A stretch of 64,000 bases of DNA, from assembly GCF_028368935.1 (NCBI RefSeq), contig NZ_JAQNDK010000003.1, positions 310,001 to 374,000 of the forward strand, in the 5' to 3' direction. The stretch comes from Sorangium aterium. Lineage in GTDB: Bacteria > Myxococcota_A > Polyangia > Polyangiales > Polyangiaceae. The notes under the pieces are model-generated. The model had not been told where the DNA came from, searched no databases, and worked only from the letters and a program-made list of their open reading frames with translations. The position numbers were made by a program, and so were the translations under genes. Numbering within the stretch: the first letter of the stretch is position 1; each line of letters starts with the position of its first letter. Positions 25,754 to 34,544 of this stretch are shown piece by piece.

Positions 25754-28700
25754 ATGAGTGAGCCCGACGGGCGGCTGCGCGCGCCGATGCCTCGGTGGAT
25801 GCCGGGCGCGGCGCGGCGCTCCGCGATGGCGCTGCTCCTCTGCGCGAGCGCGGCAGGGTGCGGTGGACGGGCGGCGATGACGCCATCCGGAGGACAGCCG
25901 TCGAGCGATCGCGGCGCCGCTGGGCACGCGTCGCGCCAGGCTCCGGGCGGGCGAGCCTCGCAGGGCGCGCTCGTGACCATGGTCACTCCATCGCGGCTGC
26001 TCCCGGACCTCGTCGGAGAGCGCGGCGTGGTGGCCAGCGAGGCGGGGGCCAAGCGGGTGCTCATCGATCGCATGCGCGTCGTCGCGCACGACGACGGATC
26101 GCTCGAGCGCGCCGCCGACCTGTTGCCGTCGGGTCAGGTCACCTCGCTCAAGCTGCCGACGCGCCTGGGCGGCGGTTACCTGTTCTACTCCTCGAACCGA
26201 GGCAGCGCGCAGCTCTGGCGGGCCCAAGCGTGGCTCGCCCCGCTCGAGCCGCTCGTCCAGCTGCCGTCGGAGGCGAACGAGATCCTCGCGGGGTTCGATC
26301 GCCTCTACGCTCGGCTCTCGCACAGCCACCGGCTCCTCGCGATCGACGCGCAGACGGGCGCGGCGATGCCGCTCGGCCCGCTCCCACCGGCGAGCTCGTA
26401 CGGCCAGATCGCGTTCGCCGACGGCTGGCGCGCCGTGGTCGAGGCCGATCTGCGCGGCTTGCTCGTCACGTTCGACGCAGGGGCCACCTGGCGTGAGGTC
26501 GAGATCGACGCGCGGCCGACCTCCGTCGCCGTCGTCGGCGGCGATCCTGCCGTGATGACCGCGAGCGGGCTCTACGCGGTCGATGCGCGCGGCGGCGTGA
26601 CGTACCGCACGCTGGAGGCCTCCGACGAGGTGCACGAGCCGCCGGCGCGCGCCCAGGGGCCTCTCGGGAGGCGCCCGCTGCGCGCGGCGGTCGAGGACGG
26701 GTGGCCCGACTCAAGCACGACCGCGGTGGTGGCTCGCGGCGGCGCCCTGGCGCGCGTCTCGCTGCGCGACGGGGCGGTCATCGACGTCGCGCCCGACGCC
26801 TATCCGGAGCGAGAGGCGGCCTGCCATGCGATCCGCGCGGGGGCGTCGTTCGGGTTCGTGTGCGGCGAGCGCGAGGGGCCGACGACCCTGTACGCCTTCC
26901 AGCCGCCGCTCGGCATGCGCCGGCTGATGCGCTTCGACGAGCCCCGCTTCGTTGTCGCGAGCGGCAACGGTGCGCTGGTGATCCGCGGCTCCTGCAGCGA
27001 GGACAGCGCGGTGCGCGCCGGGCGTGCGTACTGCGTCGTCGCCGCCGACGGGCGCACCCGCGAGATCCACGTCCGCGCGCCCGCGCGAGACGCCGGCATC
27101 GAGCGCGTCGTCGCGCTGTCCGACGGCCGCATCGCCGTCCTCTCGCCGCCTCGCCTGGACGCATCGGGGCAGCTCACGCTGCTCGAGGGGAGCGACGTCA
27201 CGACCGTCCCGCTGATCCTCCCGGGAAAGCCGCGCAGCACCGCGCGCGATCTGCAGCGCGGCATGTGGATCGAAGGGTTCGAAGAGCGTGAGCCCGGCGT
27301 CATCGGCGGCTGGGTAGAGGCAGGCGGTCCGATCGTGGGCGTTCGGATCGACGCGAAGAGCGGGAAGGTGACCGCCGGCGCGCCGCGCCAGGACGGCACG
27401 GGCGCGCTGTTGTCAGGGCGGTTCGCGTTCTCCCTCGGAGAAGGCGAGCGCGCCGCCGAGTCGACGGACGGCGGGATGACCTGGCGCGCGCTCGATCTGC
27501 CGGAGCGGGACGACGACACCGCGGCGTCGAGGACGCGCGCGTGCGGCCCCGTCGGCTGCGTCTTCAGGGGCTGGATCCGGGTCGGCTGGGGCAAGGCGGC
27601 GATGCCGGACGATCTCGCCGAGGCGAAGCCGCCGCCGGTGCTTCAGATGCCGCTCCGCGCAGGGAGCCCGATCGCGATGCGCTGCGAGGCCCTCGGCTCC
27701 TCGACGCCACCGCTGCCGGACAAGCCTTCCGCCGCGCCGTCTGCGCGCGCCGAGGGAGCGCGCCCGGCCTCGTCGGTCACGCGCTCGGCGTCGACGGAGA
27801 CACCGACGTCGCCGTGGGCTCCTTTCCGCAACACGCCGCCGCCCAAGCGCGGGGCGGACGAGATCGGCCTCGACAACGGGGCTCCGTACGACATCGTGAC
27901 GATGCGCGCCTACGCATGGGGCAAGCGAGGCGCAGACTGGGCGCGCGCCGGGCGCTGGCTCCTCCGTTTCGACGATCGCTTCGACCCGGATGGCGGGGTG
28001 CGCTCCAGCGGCGTGAGCGCCTCGCCTTGGTCGGATGAGGCGTCGGCCGCCGAGGCGCTCGGGGTGGTGAGCCAGGGGGCGGCGTCCTGGGGCGCGTACC
28101 TCGACCCTGGCGGACGGGCCGCGCTGACCCACGTGTGTCGCGGCGCCGGATGCAGCCTGTTCGCAGCCTCTGAAGGGCTGCCGATCCTTCCGTTGCGCGA
28201 CAGCGCCGGCCGCGCCGGCAATTTCCTCCGGCCGTTTCCGAGCGGCGCCGTGCGGCTCGGCGAGACGTGGTTCTTCGTGACGCCCGGCGGCTCGTATGAC
28301 GTCGTGGCGCTGTGGCGCGCCGACCTCGGGATCGCGCGGCAGCTGGCGACCTACTATCGGCCTGGCCGCGCCGGCTACGGCGTGGATCCTCCGCGCCTGG
28401 TCCGGCGTGCGCTGGGCGGCGGTGTCGGCCTGCTCATCTCGGCGGCTCCCGACCCTGGCGTGCGCGCCGGCTCCTGGCACGTGCTCCCGATCGACCGCGA
28501 GACCGGCGCGCTCGGCGAGGCGGTGCCGCTCGGCCGCAAGGACCTCGCGGATACACGGCTCGAGCGTTGTACTCCGGGGCAGGACGGCTGGCTCCTCGAC
28601 ACGAGCCTGGAGGGCTCGCCGAGCTTCGATGTCGTCGGCAGCTCTCCCTCCCTCGACGGCGCCGAGTTCAGGCTTCGCCTCGATCCAGGCAGCGCGTGCG

Positions 28701-28855
28701 TCGAGGCGATGGCGGTGAGGCTGCAGGGCGCCTTCTCGAAGGCGCCCGAGAAGCAGAGCGACGTCGGCGCCGGCGCGATCCCGCTCGCTGCGACCGAGCG
28801 CGCGACGGGTCGGAGGTGGCGGTTGCGCTGCGAGCCGAAGGACGCCGCCAGATGA
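25754..28855 (+). CDS. Large lipoprotein with predicted beta-propeller (BNR/Asp-box-like) repeats
   Basis: 1033 residues from the ATG at 25754. The signal ends in a lipobox (ASAAGC, near residue 36), so the protein is a lipoprotein. The mature chain has many short beta-rich repeats. Two have Asp-box-like signatures, FDAGATWREV and STDGGMTWRAL, typical of sialidase and photosystem-assembly-type propellers. A Pro/Ser/Ala linker near residues ~660-700 separates two halves. No enzyme active site is recognised, so it is probably a surface or periplasmic binding scaffold. It converges on the next gene with only 4 bp between stop codons. Confidence 0.8.
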   Translation: MSEPDGRLRAPMPRWMPGAARRSAMALLLCASAAGCGGRAAMTPSGGQPSSDRGAAGHASRQAPGGRASQGALVTMVTPSRLLPDLVGERGVVASEAGAKRVLIDRMRVVAHDDGSLERAADLLPSGQVTSLKLPTRLGGGYLFYSSNRGSAQLWRAQAWLAPLEPLVQLPSEANEILAGFDRLYARLSHSHRLLAIDAQTGAAMPLGPLPPASSYGQIAFADGWRAVVEADLRGLLVTFDAGATWREVEIDARPTSVAVVGGDPAVMTASGLYAVDARGGVTYRTLEASDEVHEPPARAQGPLGRRPLRAAVEDGWPDSSTTAVVARGGALARVSLRDGAVIDVAPDAYPEREAACHAIRAGASFGFVCGEREGPTTLYAFQPPLGMRRLMRFDEPRFVVASGNGALVIRGSCSEDSAVRAGRAYCVVAADGRTREIHVRAPARDAGIERVVALSDGRIAVLSPPRLDASGQLTLLEGSDVTTVPLILPGKPRSTARDLQRGMWIEGFEEREPGVIGGWVEAGGPIVGVRIDAKSGKVTAGAPRQDGTGALLSGRFAFSLGEGERAAESTDGGMTWRALDLPERDDDTAASRTRACGPVGCVFRGWIRVGWGKAAMPDDLAEAKPPPVLQMPLRAGSPIAMRCEALGSSTPPLPDKPSAAPSARAEGARPASSVTRSASTETPTSPWAPFRNTPPPKRGADEIGLDNGAPYDIVTMRAYAWGKRGADWARAGRWLLRFDDRFDPDGGVRSSGVSASPWSDEASAAEALGVVSQGAASWGAYLDPGGRAALTHVCRGAGCSLFAASEGLPILPLRDSAGRAGNFLRPFPSGAVRLGETWFFVTPGGSYDVVALWRADLGIARQLATYYRPGRAGYGVDPPRLVRRALGGGVGLLISAAPDPGVRAGSWHVLPIDRETGALGEAVPLGRKDLADTRLERCTPGQDGWLLDTSLEGSPSFDVVGSSPSLDGAEFRLRLDPGSACVEAMAVRLQGAFSKAPEKQSDVGAGAIPLAATERATGRRWRLRCEPKDAAR

Positions 28856-28859
28856 TCCG

Positions 28860-30434
28860 CTAGTGGGTGATGGCGTCCGGCGAAACCGCGTTCACCCGCC
28901 CTTCGACGCCGACCTCCTCGCCTTGCCCGTAGCGGATGGCCCCGAGCCAGTCGGCCGTCCATGCGATCGGCGTGGCGGAGCTGTCGAGCTGCGCAGGGCC
29001 TGACGCGTTCACGACGATCTCGCCGATCATCCCTGCCTTCTCCGATGCCTCCGTGCCAGCGCGCCACAGGAGCTTGAGCCCGCCAGCGCACAGCATCGCC
29101 ATGCAGTCGCTGGAGCAGTCGGAGTAGCCGCCGAGCAGCTCGCCGAGCGCCTGGCACTCTGCCGCAGCGGCGAGCGCTGCAGGGACGGACTCCGCATCCG
29201 CCTCCGCTGCGACCCCGAGCCCGGTCACTCCGCCGATGTATCGGGTCGGCGACCACGTCAGCGTCCCCGCGAGCCGGAGCACGTCGCCGGGATCCGCCGT
29301 CCACGACATGAAATGTTCCGATGGTACGCCCGCGTTGTCAGCGGTCACGCTGCCGAGCCAGCTCGCCTCGAAGAGCGCGCGTCCCTGCATGTCTCCCGCG
29401 CCGCTCAGCTGGCCATCGAGCGCGAGCGGCGTACCCGCGAGCCCGGCATGGGCCCATCCACGACACCTGTTGCGCAGGGGGACTGGGAGGGCGGCGAGGT
29501 GCGCCTGTGCCGCCGCGTCCCAGTCACCCTCGATGCGCTGCGCGGCAAACGCGGTCGCCTGGGCCGGCGGCGCCGCGCGCTGCATCGCGTCGAGCAGGGA
29601 CGCGGCTTCCGCGCCGGCAGGCAAGAACGCGTCGAGCAGCTGCTCGGTCGCTGCTTCGAGCATCGCGGTCAGCCCCTCAGCCGTCACGAGGGTCAGCTTC
29701 GTGTCGAGGCGCGTCGCCGCCATATCGATCGGCAGGTCCTTGATCGGGACCCAGACGTCGCGCGCCGACCCGGCCAGCAGCTCTCGTTCGCCCACGCAAC
29801 CCCACATGATCCGACCGCTGTGCAGAGCGACGGTAAGGCTCGGCCCTACAGGCGCGCCCTTGACGACCACCGGCTCGCCTGGACCGCCGTGCGCCACGAG
29901 CGCGCCCACGGGTGCTTCGGGCGCAGCAGCCGCGATCTCCTCGCAGGTGGCCTCCGCGACGACGCTCGCCGTCCAGCCCTTCGCGACCCGCGTTCCGTCG
30001 TAGACCGGGATGACGCGGAGCGTGCCGAAGCCCTCTGCGCTCACCGAAACACCGAGCTCGGCGGATGGCCCCTTCTTCGTCGCGGCGCGGAGCCGAAACG
30101 TGCTCCCCAGAGTCGACGCGTGGAGCTGAACCGAGGCCCTGCCATTTTCGTCCGCGACGGCCGTCGTGCGGTCGACCCATGCACCCGCAGCTTCGCCGAG
30201 GAGGGTGAAGCTCACCTCGTAGGGCGCGGGCGGTTGTCCCGTGACCCAGACCGTGCGCAGCTCCCCTGGCACGAGTTGGAGCGTACCTTCCTCCTCGAAC
30301 GCCAAGACGGTGGGTTGAGCGGCGTCCCCGGGCGTATCGGGGCCATCCACCGACCCCTCGGCCATACGAAAAGAGCAGGACGCCAGTCCGACGATGGCGA
30401 TCCAGGGAGCCGAGTACTTCCAAGGCAAGCTCAC
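28860..30434 (-). CDS. Lipoprotein with Ig-like N-terminal region, unknown function
   Basis: 524 residues from the GTG at 30434. The longest frame starts at 30560, but the GTG puts a clean lipoprotein signal at the N-terminus: VSLPWKYSAPWIAIVGLASC, with the lipid-attachment Cys at residue 20. Next comes a region of regular beta-strand pattern (residues ~40-140; LQLVPGELRTVWVTGQ, ASVQLHASTLGSTFRLRA) resembling a bacterial Ig-like fold. The remaining ~370 residues match nothing I know. Six Cys in the C-terminal half, including CSSDC, suggest disulfides. No strong ribosome-binding site is seen. Probably an outer-membrane or periplasmic lipoprotein. Confidence 0.72.
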   Translation of the reverse strand: MSLPWKYSAPWIAIVGLASCSFRMAEGSVDGPDTPGDAAQPTVLAFEEEGTLQLVPGELRTVWVTGQPPAPYEVSFTLLGEAAGAWVDRTTAVADENGRASVQLHASTLGSTFRLRAATKKGPSAELGVSVSAEGFGTLRVIPVYDGTRVAKGWTASVVAEATCEEIAAAAPEAPVGALVAHGGPGEPVVVKGAPVGPSLTVALHSGRIMWGCVGERELLAGSARDVWVPIKDLPIDMAATRLDTKLTLVTAEGLTAMLEAATEQLLDAFLPAGAEAASLLDAMQRAAPPAQATAFAAQRIEGDWDAAAQAHLAALPVPLRNRCRGWAHAGLAGTPLALDGQLSGAGDMQGRALFEASWLGSVTADNAGVPSEHFMSWTADPGDVLRLAGTLTWSPTRYIGGVTGLGVAAEADAESVPAALAAAAECQALGELLGGYSDCSSDCMAMLCAGGLKLLWRAGTEASEKAGMIGEIVVNASGPAQLDSSATPIAWTADWLGAIRYGQGEEVGVEGRVNAVSPDAITH

Positions 30435-30714
30435 GCTTGGAGTGTACCTTGCATCTCCCCCGGCGAACAGCGGAGGGCGAAACGTACGACGTCCTTCCGG
30501 GTGAGCCATGTCCATCGACCACCGACCCTGCCGAGCAGAGCTTGGGGCGAGCGGGTTCACACAGGGGTGACGTCGCGAGCCGTGCCGCGAGGCGGTGGTG
30601 CCAGGGCCACGTGGCGGCAGCGGACGACCGCAGGGCAGCGGACGTCCCGCTGTGCGAGCGGTGGCGCCGCGCCTCGAGGCACGAGGCAGACGGCGCCGGA
30701 CCGCAGGGACGCGA

Positions 30715-31398
30715 CTACTTCACGTAGATCTGGGCGACGGCGAGGCCGCTGCCGCGGACGGTCATGATGGCCTTCGCGGGGCCGCCGACGGGGAGCGGAT
30801 TCTTGAAGCAAGTGCCTTTGCCGCCGAGCGTGGCGTTCGGTCCGGTGGTGTTGTCCTGAGAGAGCACCACGGGCGGCAGCATCGGTGCGGGCTGGGCGAC
30901 GATCTGCAGGTTGAGCTCCTGGACGCCGAGGCCCACGCCGATCACCGAATAACACTTGCCCGGCTGGATATTGAACGGCTGCTCGAGCGTCTGGCCGTCC
31001 TGGAACTGCCCGGCAAACGCGCCGCCTTCCGGCTGCATGCCCTGGACCTCGGAGGCCGCCATGGCGGTGAGGATCGGGGTCGCTGCGCTGACCGCGGCAG
31101 GCGCGATCGGGGTCGCCTGGCCGGTGCTCGTGCCCGTCGCGGTGGGCGTCTGCGTCGGGGTGGGGGTCGTGGTGGCAGGCGGCGTGTACTGGCCCGGCTG
31201 CTGGGTGGGTTGGCCGTACTGGCCCGGCTGGGCGGGCTGACCGTACTGTCCAGGCGGATATTGTCCGGGCGGGTACTGGGTTGACGCCCCGTACTGGTTC
31301 TGCATCTGCGACGGGTTGTTCGGCTCCGGGTCGCTGCCGCCGCAGGCGAGGGGCGCGAGGCCGAGCAGGGCCGCTGGGATGAGGACGTGCAAGCGCAT
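30715..31398 (-). CDS. Lipoprotein with Pro/Gln/Gly/Tyr repeats and a beta-rich C-terminal domain
   Basis: 227 residues from the ATG at 31398, preceded by AAGGAGCC. The lipobox is APLACGG, with Cys at ~residue 19. Residues ~30-75 are low-complexity PPGQYGQPAQPGQYGQPTQ repeats, then a Thr/Pro linker. The C-terminal ~120 residues form a compact domain with two Cys (GKCYSVIGVGLGVQELNL and GGKGTCFKN) ending in AVAQIYVK. The layout is a lipid anchor, a flexible stalk and a small beta-sandwich-like head. Function unknown; a surface-exposed head is likely. Confidence 0.82.
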   Translation of the reverse strand: MRLHVLIPAALLGLAPLACGGSDPEPNNPSQMQNQYGASTQYPPGQYPPGQYGQPAQPGQYGQPTQQPGQYTPPATTTPTPTQTPTATGTSTGQATPIAPAAVSAATPILTAMAASEVQGMQPEGGAFAGQFQDGQTLEQPFNIQPGKCYSVIGVGLGVQELNLQIVAQPAPMLPPVVLSQDNTTGPNATLGGKGTCFKNPLPVGGPAKAIMTVRGSGLAVAQIYVK

Positions 31399-32095
31399 AC
31401 GAGGCTCCTTCAGGGTTGTGCGGGTGAGGCCGCGACAATGGGACGCTCGCCGCACCCGCGGCGGCTCACCGCCGCTGGTCACGGTCGGTGAGACGGCCGA
31501 GGTGGGGGCGTGTTCTACAACGACTTGGCAGCGCGAGGCCAGACGCTGCGGTGCAGGCGGCACGAGGCGCGTCCAGCGGGCCGAAAGCGCGGCGTCGCCG
31601 GGGCCTGGGTACACAGGTCCTGGAGCACGTTGTCGACCAGCATTCGACGTTCCGGTGTCCGCAGGCGGGCGCGCGCCGTATCGATCGCCCACCGTGTCCC
31701 TGCCCGGCCGCGGCCGTCGAGCCCCCTCGGTGGATGCGCTGAGCCCGGTCGGCGCGGCCCACCGACCCTGCGCCCCTCGCGAAGACGCACCTAGCCGTCG
31801 CCGCACCCGCCCGAGGATACACTGGTCCCTGCGGCCCTCCATGAGACCCCTGCGGCGCTCCATGAGACCCCTGCGGCGCTCCAGTCCAGTTGACGCGGGC
31901 GGAGGGCGACACCAGAAACCCCGTTCACAACCGCGCGCGGGGCGGGGCGGTCACGTGGTCCGCTTGGCGAGCCAAGTGCGGTCCCGTCGCGAGCCCCGCC
32001 GGACGCCACGGCGTGCGGCCCGGCGGTCACGCGCCGCTTCTGTGTAGATTGAACAATGGGCGATCCCGCTCGCGGCGGGAGATCAGGAACGAGCC
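31399..32095. other. Intergenic region, about 700 bp, divergent between a lipoprotein gene and grxD
   Basis: I see no supported gene; frames here are long only because of GC content. It holds the 21-bp tandem repeat at 31827-31883. Close to grxD there is a hairpin, TCCCGC-TCGCG-GCGGGA (32064-32080), and a less GC-rich patch around 32040-32055 (TGTGTAGATTGAACAATGGG) that may be the grxD promoter. Confidence 0.4.
31827..31883. repeat. 21-bp tandem repeat, about 2.7 copies
   Basis: The unit CCCTGCGGCGCTCCATGAGA plus one base is repeated with an exact 21-bp period; CTCCA recurs at 31837, 31858 and 31879. The first copy differs by one base. It is non-coding as far as I can tell. Confidence 0.7.
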
Positions 32096-32410
32096 ATGAG
32101 CGACATCCACCAGGCAATCAAGGATACCGTCGAGAGCAACCGCGTCGTCCTCTTCATGAAGGGCACCAAGACCTTCCCGCAATGCGGGTTCTCGGCGCGG
32201 GCCGTCGACATCCTGAAAAAGTGCGGCGTGGACTTCAAGGACGTCAACGTGCTGTCCGACCCCTCGCTGCGCCAGGGGATCAAGGACTACTCGCAGTGGC
32301 CGACGATCCCGCAGGTCTATGTGGACGGGAAGTTCGTCGGCGGCTCCGACATCCTGATGGAGATGTTCCAGTCGGGCGATCTGCAGAAGCTCCTGTCGAA
32401 CCAGAGCTAA
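32096..32410 (+). CDS. grxD: Monothiol glutaredoxin, Grx4/GrxD family
   Basis: 104 residues, full length for the family. The CGFS active site is present in [14 protein letters not shown], with the glutathione-binding [20 protein letters not shown] region. CGFS glutaredoxins coordinate a bridging 2Fe-2S cluster with glutathione, acting in Fe-S cluster delivery and iron homeostasis in the cytoplasm. AGGAACGAGCC precedes the ATG. Its stop codon overlaps that of the convergent uracil-DNA glycosylase gene, itself an Fe-S enzyme. The proximity is suggestive but not evidence of a functional link. Confidence 0.96.
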   Translation: MSDIHQAIKDTVESNRVVLFMKGTKTFPQCGFSARAVDILKKCGVDFKDVNVLSDPSLRQGIKDYSQWPTIPQVYVDGKFVGGSDILMEMFQSGDLQKLLSNQS

Positions 32411-33168
32411 CGTCCGGATCGCTCGGGGGCGCGAAGCCCTGCTGCGCTCACCGCGCGGCGCAGGACCTCGTCGAACATGTCGCCGGTGAGCCGCCCCGTC
32501 TGGGTGTTCTGCTGGCTGACGTGATAGCTGCCGAAGAGCAGCGCCGCCGCGGCGCCGCCGCGCGGATCGGGGATCGACGCCTCCACGCCGTGCGCGAACG
32601 GCGGCAGGCGTGGGTGAGCTTCCGCGCGATCCCCCGCGGACGCGCGGCGTGCCCGGGCGAGCGCGCCGACGGCGTCATAGCCGATCTTGCCGAGCGCGAG
32701 GTAGACGCGCGCCCGATGCAGCGCCGCGAGCTCTCGGTCGATCCACCCACGACACGCCGCGAGCTCGGCGATCGTGGGCTTGTTGTCCGGGGGGGCGCAA
32801 TGGCAGGGGGCGGTGATGAACACGCCCCGAAGCGAGAGCCCATCGTCGCGCGAGGTGCTCGTCGGCTGCGAGGCGAGCCCCGCTCGATAGAGCGCCGCGT
32901 AGAGAAAGTCGCCCGATCGATCGCCCGTGAACATGCGACCGGTGCGGTTCCCGCCGTGCGCCGCCGGGGCGAGCCCGACGATCACGAGCGGCGCGTCCGG
33001 ATCGCCGAAGCCCGGCACAGGGCGGCCCCAGTAGGTCTGGTCCCGGTAAGCGCGCCGCTTCTCTCGCGCGACGTCCTCGCGCCACGCGACGAGCCGCGGG
33101 CAGCGCCGGCACTCGACGAGCTCCGCCGTGATCTGAGCGAGCGCGCGCGCCGCGCCGCCGCGGCTCAC
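32407..33168 (-). CDS. Family 5 uracil-DNA glycosylase (Fe-S type)
   Basis: 253 residues from a GTG at 33168. Family signatures are [19 protein letters not shown] (residues ~65-83, active-site motif with Ala where other families have Asp/Asn) and [10 protein letters not shown] near residue 218. Cys at 20, 23, 122, 124 and 139 include the four ligands of the 4Fe-4S cluster typical of families 4 and 5. It removes uracil, and often hypoxanthine or xanthine, from DNA in base excision repair. It overlaps the upstream hydrolase gene by 4 bp (GTGA). The last codons overlap the end of grxD on the other strand. Confidence 0.93.
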   Translation of the reverse strand: MSRGGAARALAQITAELVECRRCPRLVAWREDVAREKRRAYRDQTYWGRPVPGFGDPDAPLVIVGLAPAAHGGNRTGRMFTGDRSGDFLYAALYRAGLASQPTSTSRDDGLSLRGVFITAPCHCAPPDNKPTIAELAACRGWIDRELAALHRARVYLALGKIGYDAVGALARARRASAGDRAEAHPRLPPFAHGVEASIPDPRGGAAAALLFGSYHVSQQNTQTGRLTGDMFDEVLRRAVSAAGLRAPERSGR

Positions 33169-34514
33169 GCGGCGGGCTCGCCGCGCGCGCTCGTCGAGGC
33201 GCTGGTCTGCTCGAGGTCTACGCCGCGCTCCGACGCGCGCGCGTCAGCGAGCGGGCGCGGCGGCGCCGCCGCGTGCTCTGCCAGGCCGCCCTGCTCGCCG
33301 GCCACCATCCCGGTCACGATGCGGTCGAGCACCGCGTCGAAGCGCAGGCGATTGAAGCGGGCTCCGCTCGCCAGCCAGTCGATGTGCCCGCCCTTGCCCG
33401 GAAAATGGCCGACGATGTCCAGGTGGTCGGCCTTGCCGGCCCAGATGAGCTCCCCCCAGACCTGCGAGGCGAGCGGGACCACGCCGTCGTTGGCGTCCGG
33501 CGGCGGCAGCTCGCCGAGCACGCGCGCGAGCTTCTGCTCGATCGAGCCGTCATGGGAGCGGCAAGGGTAGTGCTCGTTCAGGCGGGCGGTGATGTTCGAC
33601 AGCGCGGTGAAGATGGCAGCCGACATGGCCCCCCACGGCGACCGGAGCGCCGATACCCAGTCACGGACGGCGTTGCGTGGCGCGTACGTCGCGACGCTCT
33701 GGTACCGCAAGCCTGCGCGGTCCTCGAGGCCGGCGTGGAGCAGATCCATCGCCTCGGGCATGAGCTGGACGATGGCGCCCTGGTCGTCGCGCAAGAGCTT
33801 CAGCCAGGCGCGCAGCTCGCGGCTCGACGCGTCGTCGAGCACGCGGATGAAGCTCTCGACCGCGCGATCGATGAGCTCGATCTCGAAGAAGCCGAGCTGC
33901 GCCCGGCCGAAGGCGGCGACCAGCGCCGACGCGGCCGCGAGCGGAGGCGCGCCGAGCTTGAGGCCGGCCACCGTCAGCGCGGTGACGGCGTAGAGCAGGC
34001 GCTGGCCGCTCACCGTGGCGAAGAAGGCGGCGAGCGGGGTGCCGAAATGAGGCGTGTTGATGGTGGTGACGGACCGCAGCCGGCTCGTCCAGCCGAGCCT
34101 GCGATGAGCGTTCCCGGGGAGCCGCGCCGTCGGCGAAGCGACGAGGCGGGCGTCCAGGCCTCCGGTCGAGTGGCCTACGATGTGGATAGGGCCGTCATCG
34201 TCTCCGGCGCTCTCGTCGACGAGGCGGGCGAGCTTCGCCGCCCGGCGGAGGATGGAGGCCGTCGGGTGGACCTCGCAGACGTGGATCTCGACGATCCGGC
34301 CGCGATCGCGGAACCGCTCCTCGATCGCGCGGATGAAGTGCTCGAAATACTCGAGGGAGGCGAGGGTCGCGAAGCCGAACATGCCCGGCGACAGGTAGAC
34401 GCGCGTCTTCTGCACGCGCGGGAATGTGACATGCCCGCCGGCCCTCCGCGGCATTTCCATCGCCGCCCGCGCCTGCGGCCACGGCAGCCGGGCGGCGTGA
34501 AGAAGCGGCGGCAT
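33165..34514 (-). CDS. Alpha/beta hydrolase, lipase-like
   Basis: 449 residues from the ATG at 34514; in-frame ATGs at 34460 and 34454 are possible true starts. The nucleophile elbow is HIVGHSTGGLDAR (Ser in GHSTGG), near residue ~118. Later acidic and His segments (DANDGVVPL, then KADHLDIVGHF) fit the catalytic Asp and His of lipases. The region around TTINTPHFGTPLAAFF resembles triacylglycerol lipases and PGAP1-like esterases. No signal peptide is visible, so it may be cytoplasmic. The C-terminal ~40 residues are low-complexity. It is transcribed together with the UDG gene. Confidence 0.83.
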   Translation of the reverse strand: MPPLLHAARLPWPQARAAMEMPRRAGGHVTFPRVQKTRVYLSPGMFGFATLASLEYFEHFIRAIEERFRDRGRIVEIHVCEVHPTASILRRAAKLARLVDESAGDDDGPIHIVGHSTGGLDARLVASPTARLPGNAHRRLGWTSRLRSVTTINTPHFGTPLAAFFATVSGQRLLYAVTALTVAGLKLGAPPLAAASALVAAFGRAQLGFFEIELIDRAVESFIRVLDDASSRELRAWLKLLRDDQGAIVQLMPEAMDLLHAGLEDRAGLRYQSVATYAPRNAVRDWVSALRSPWGAMSAAIFTALSNITARLNEHYPCRSHDGSIEQKLARVLGELPPPDANDGVVPLASQVWGELIWAGKADHLDIVGHFPGKGGHIDWLASGARFNRLRFDAVLDRIVTGMVAGEQGGLAEHAAAPPRPLADARASERGVDLEQTSASTSARGEPAA

Positions 34515-34544
34515 GCCGGCCGCAAATCCGGCTACCCTGCGAGC

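Noticed and set aside
31316-32047. A 243-residue plus-strand frame in the lipoprotein/grxD intergenic
   Set aside because: Arg-rich throughout, overlaps the lipoprotein N-terminus antisense, and includes the tandem repeat as SMRPLRR-type peptide.
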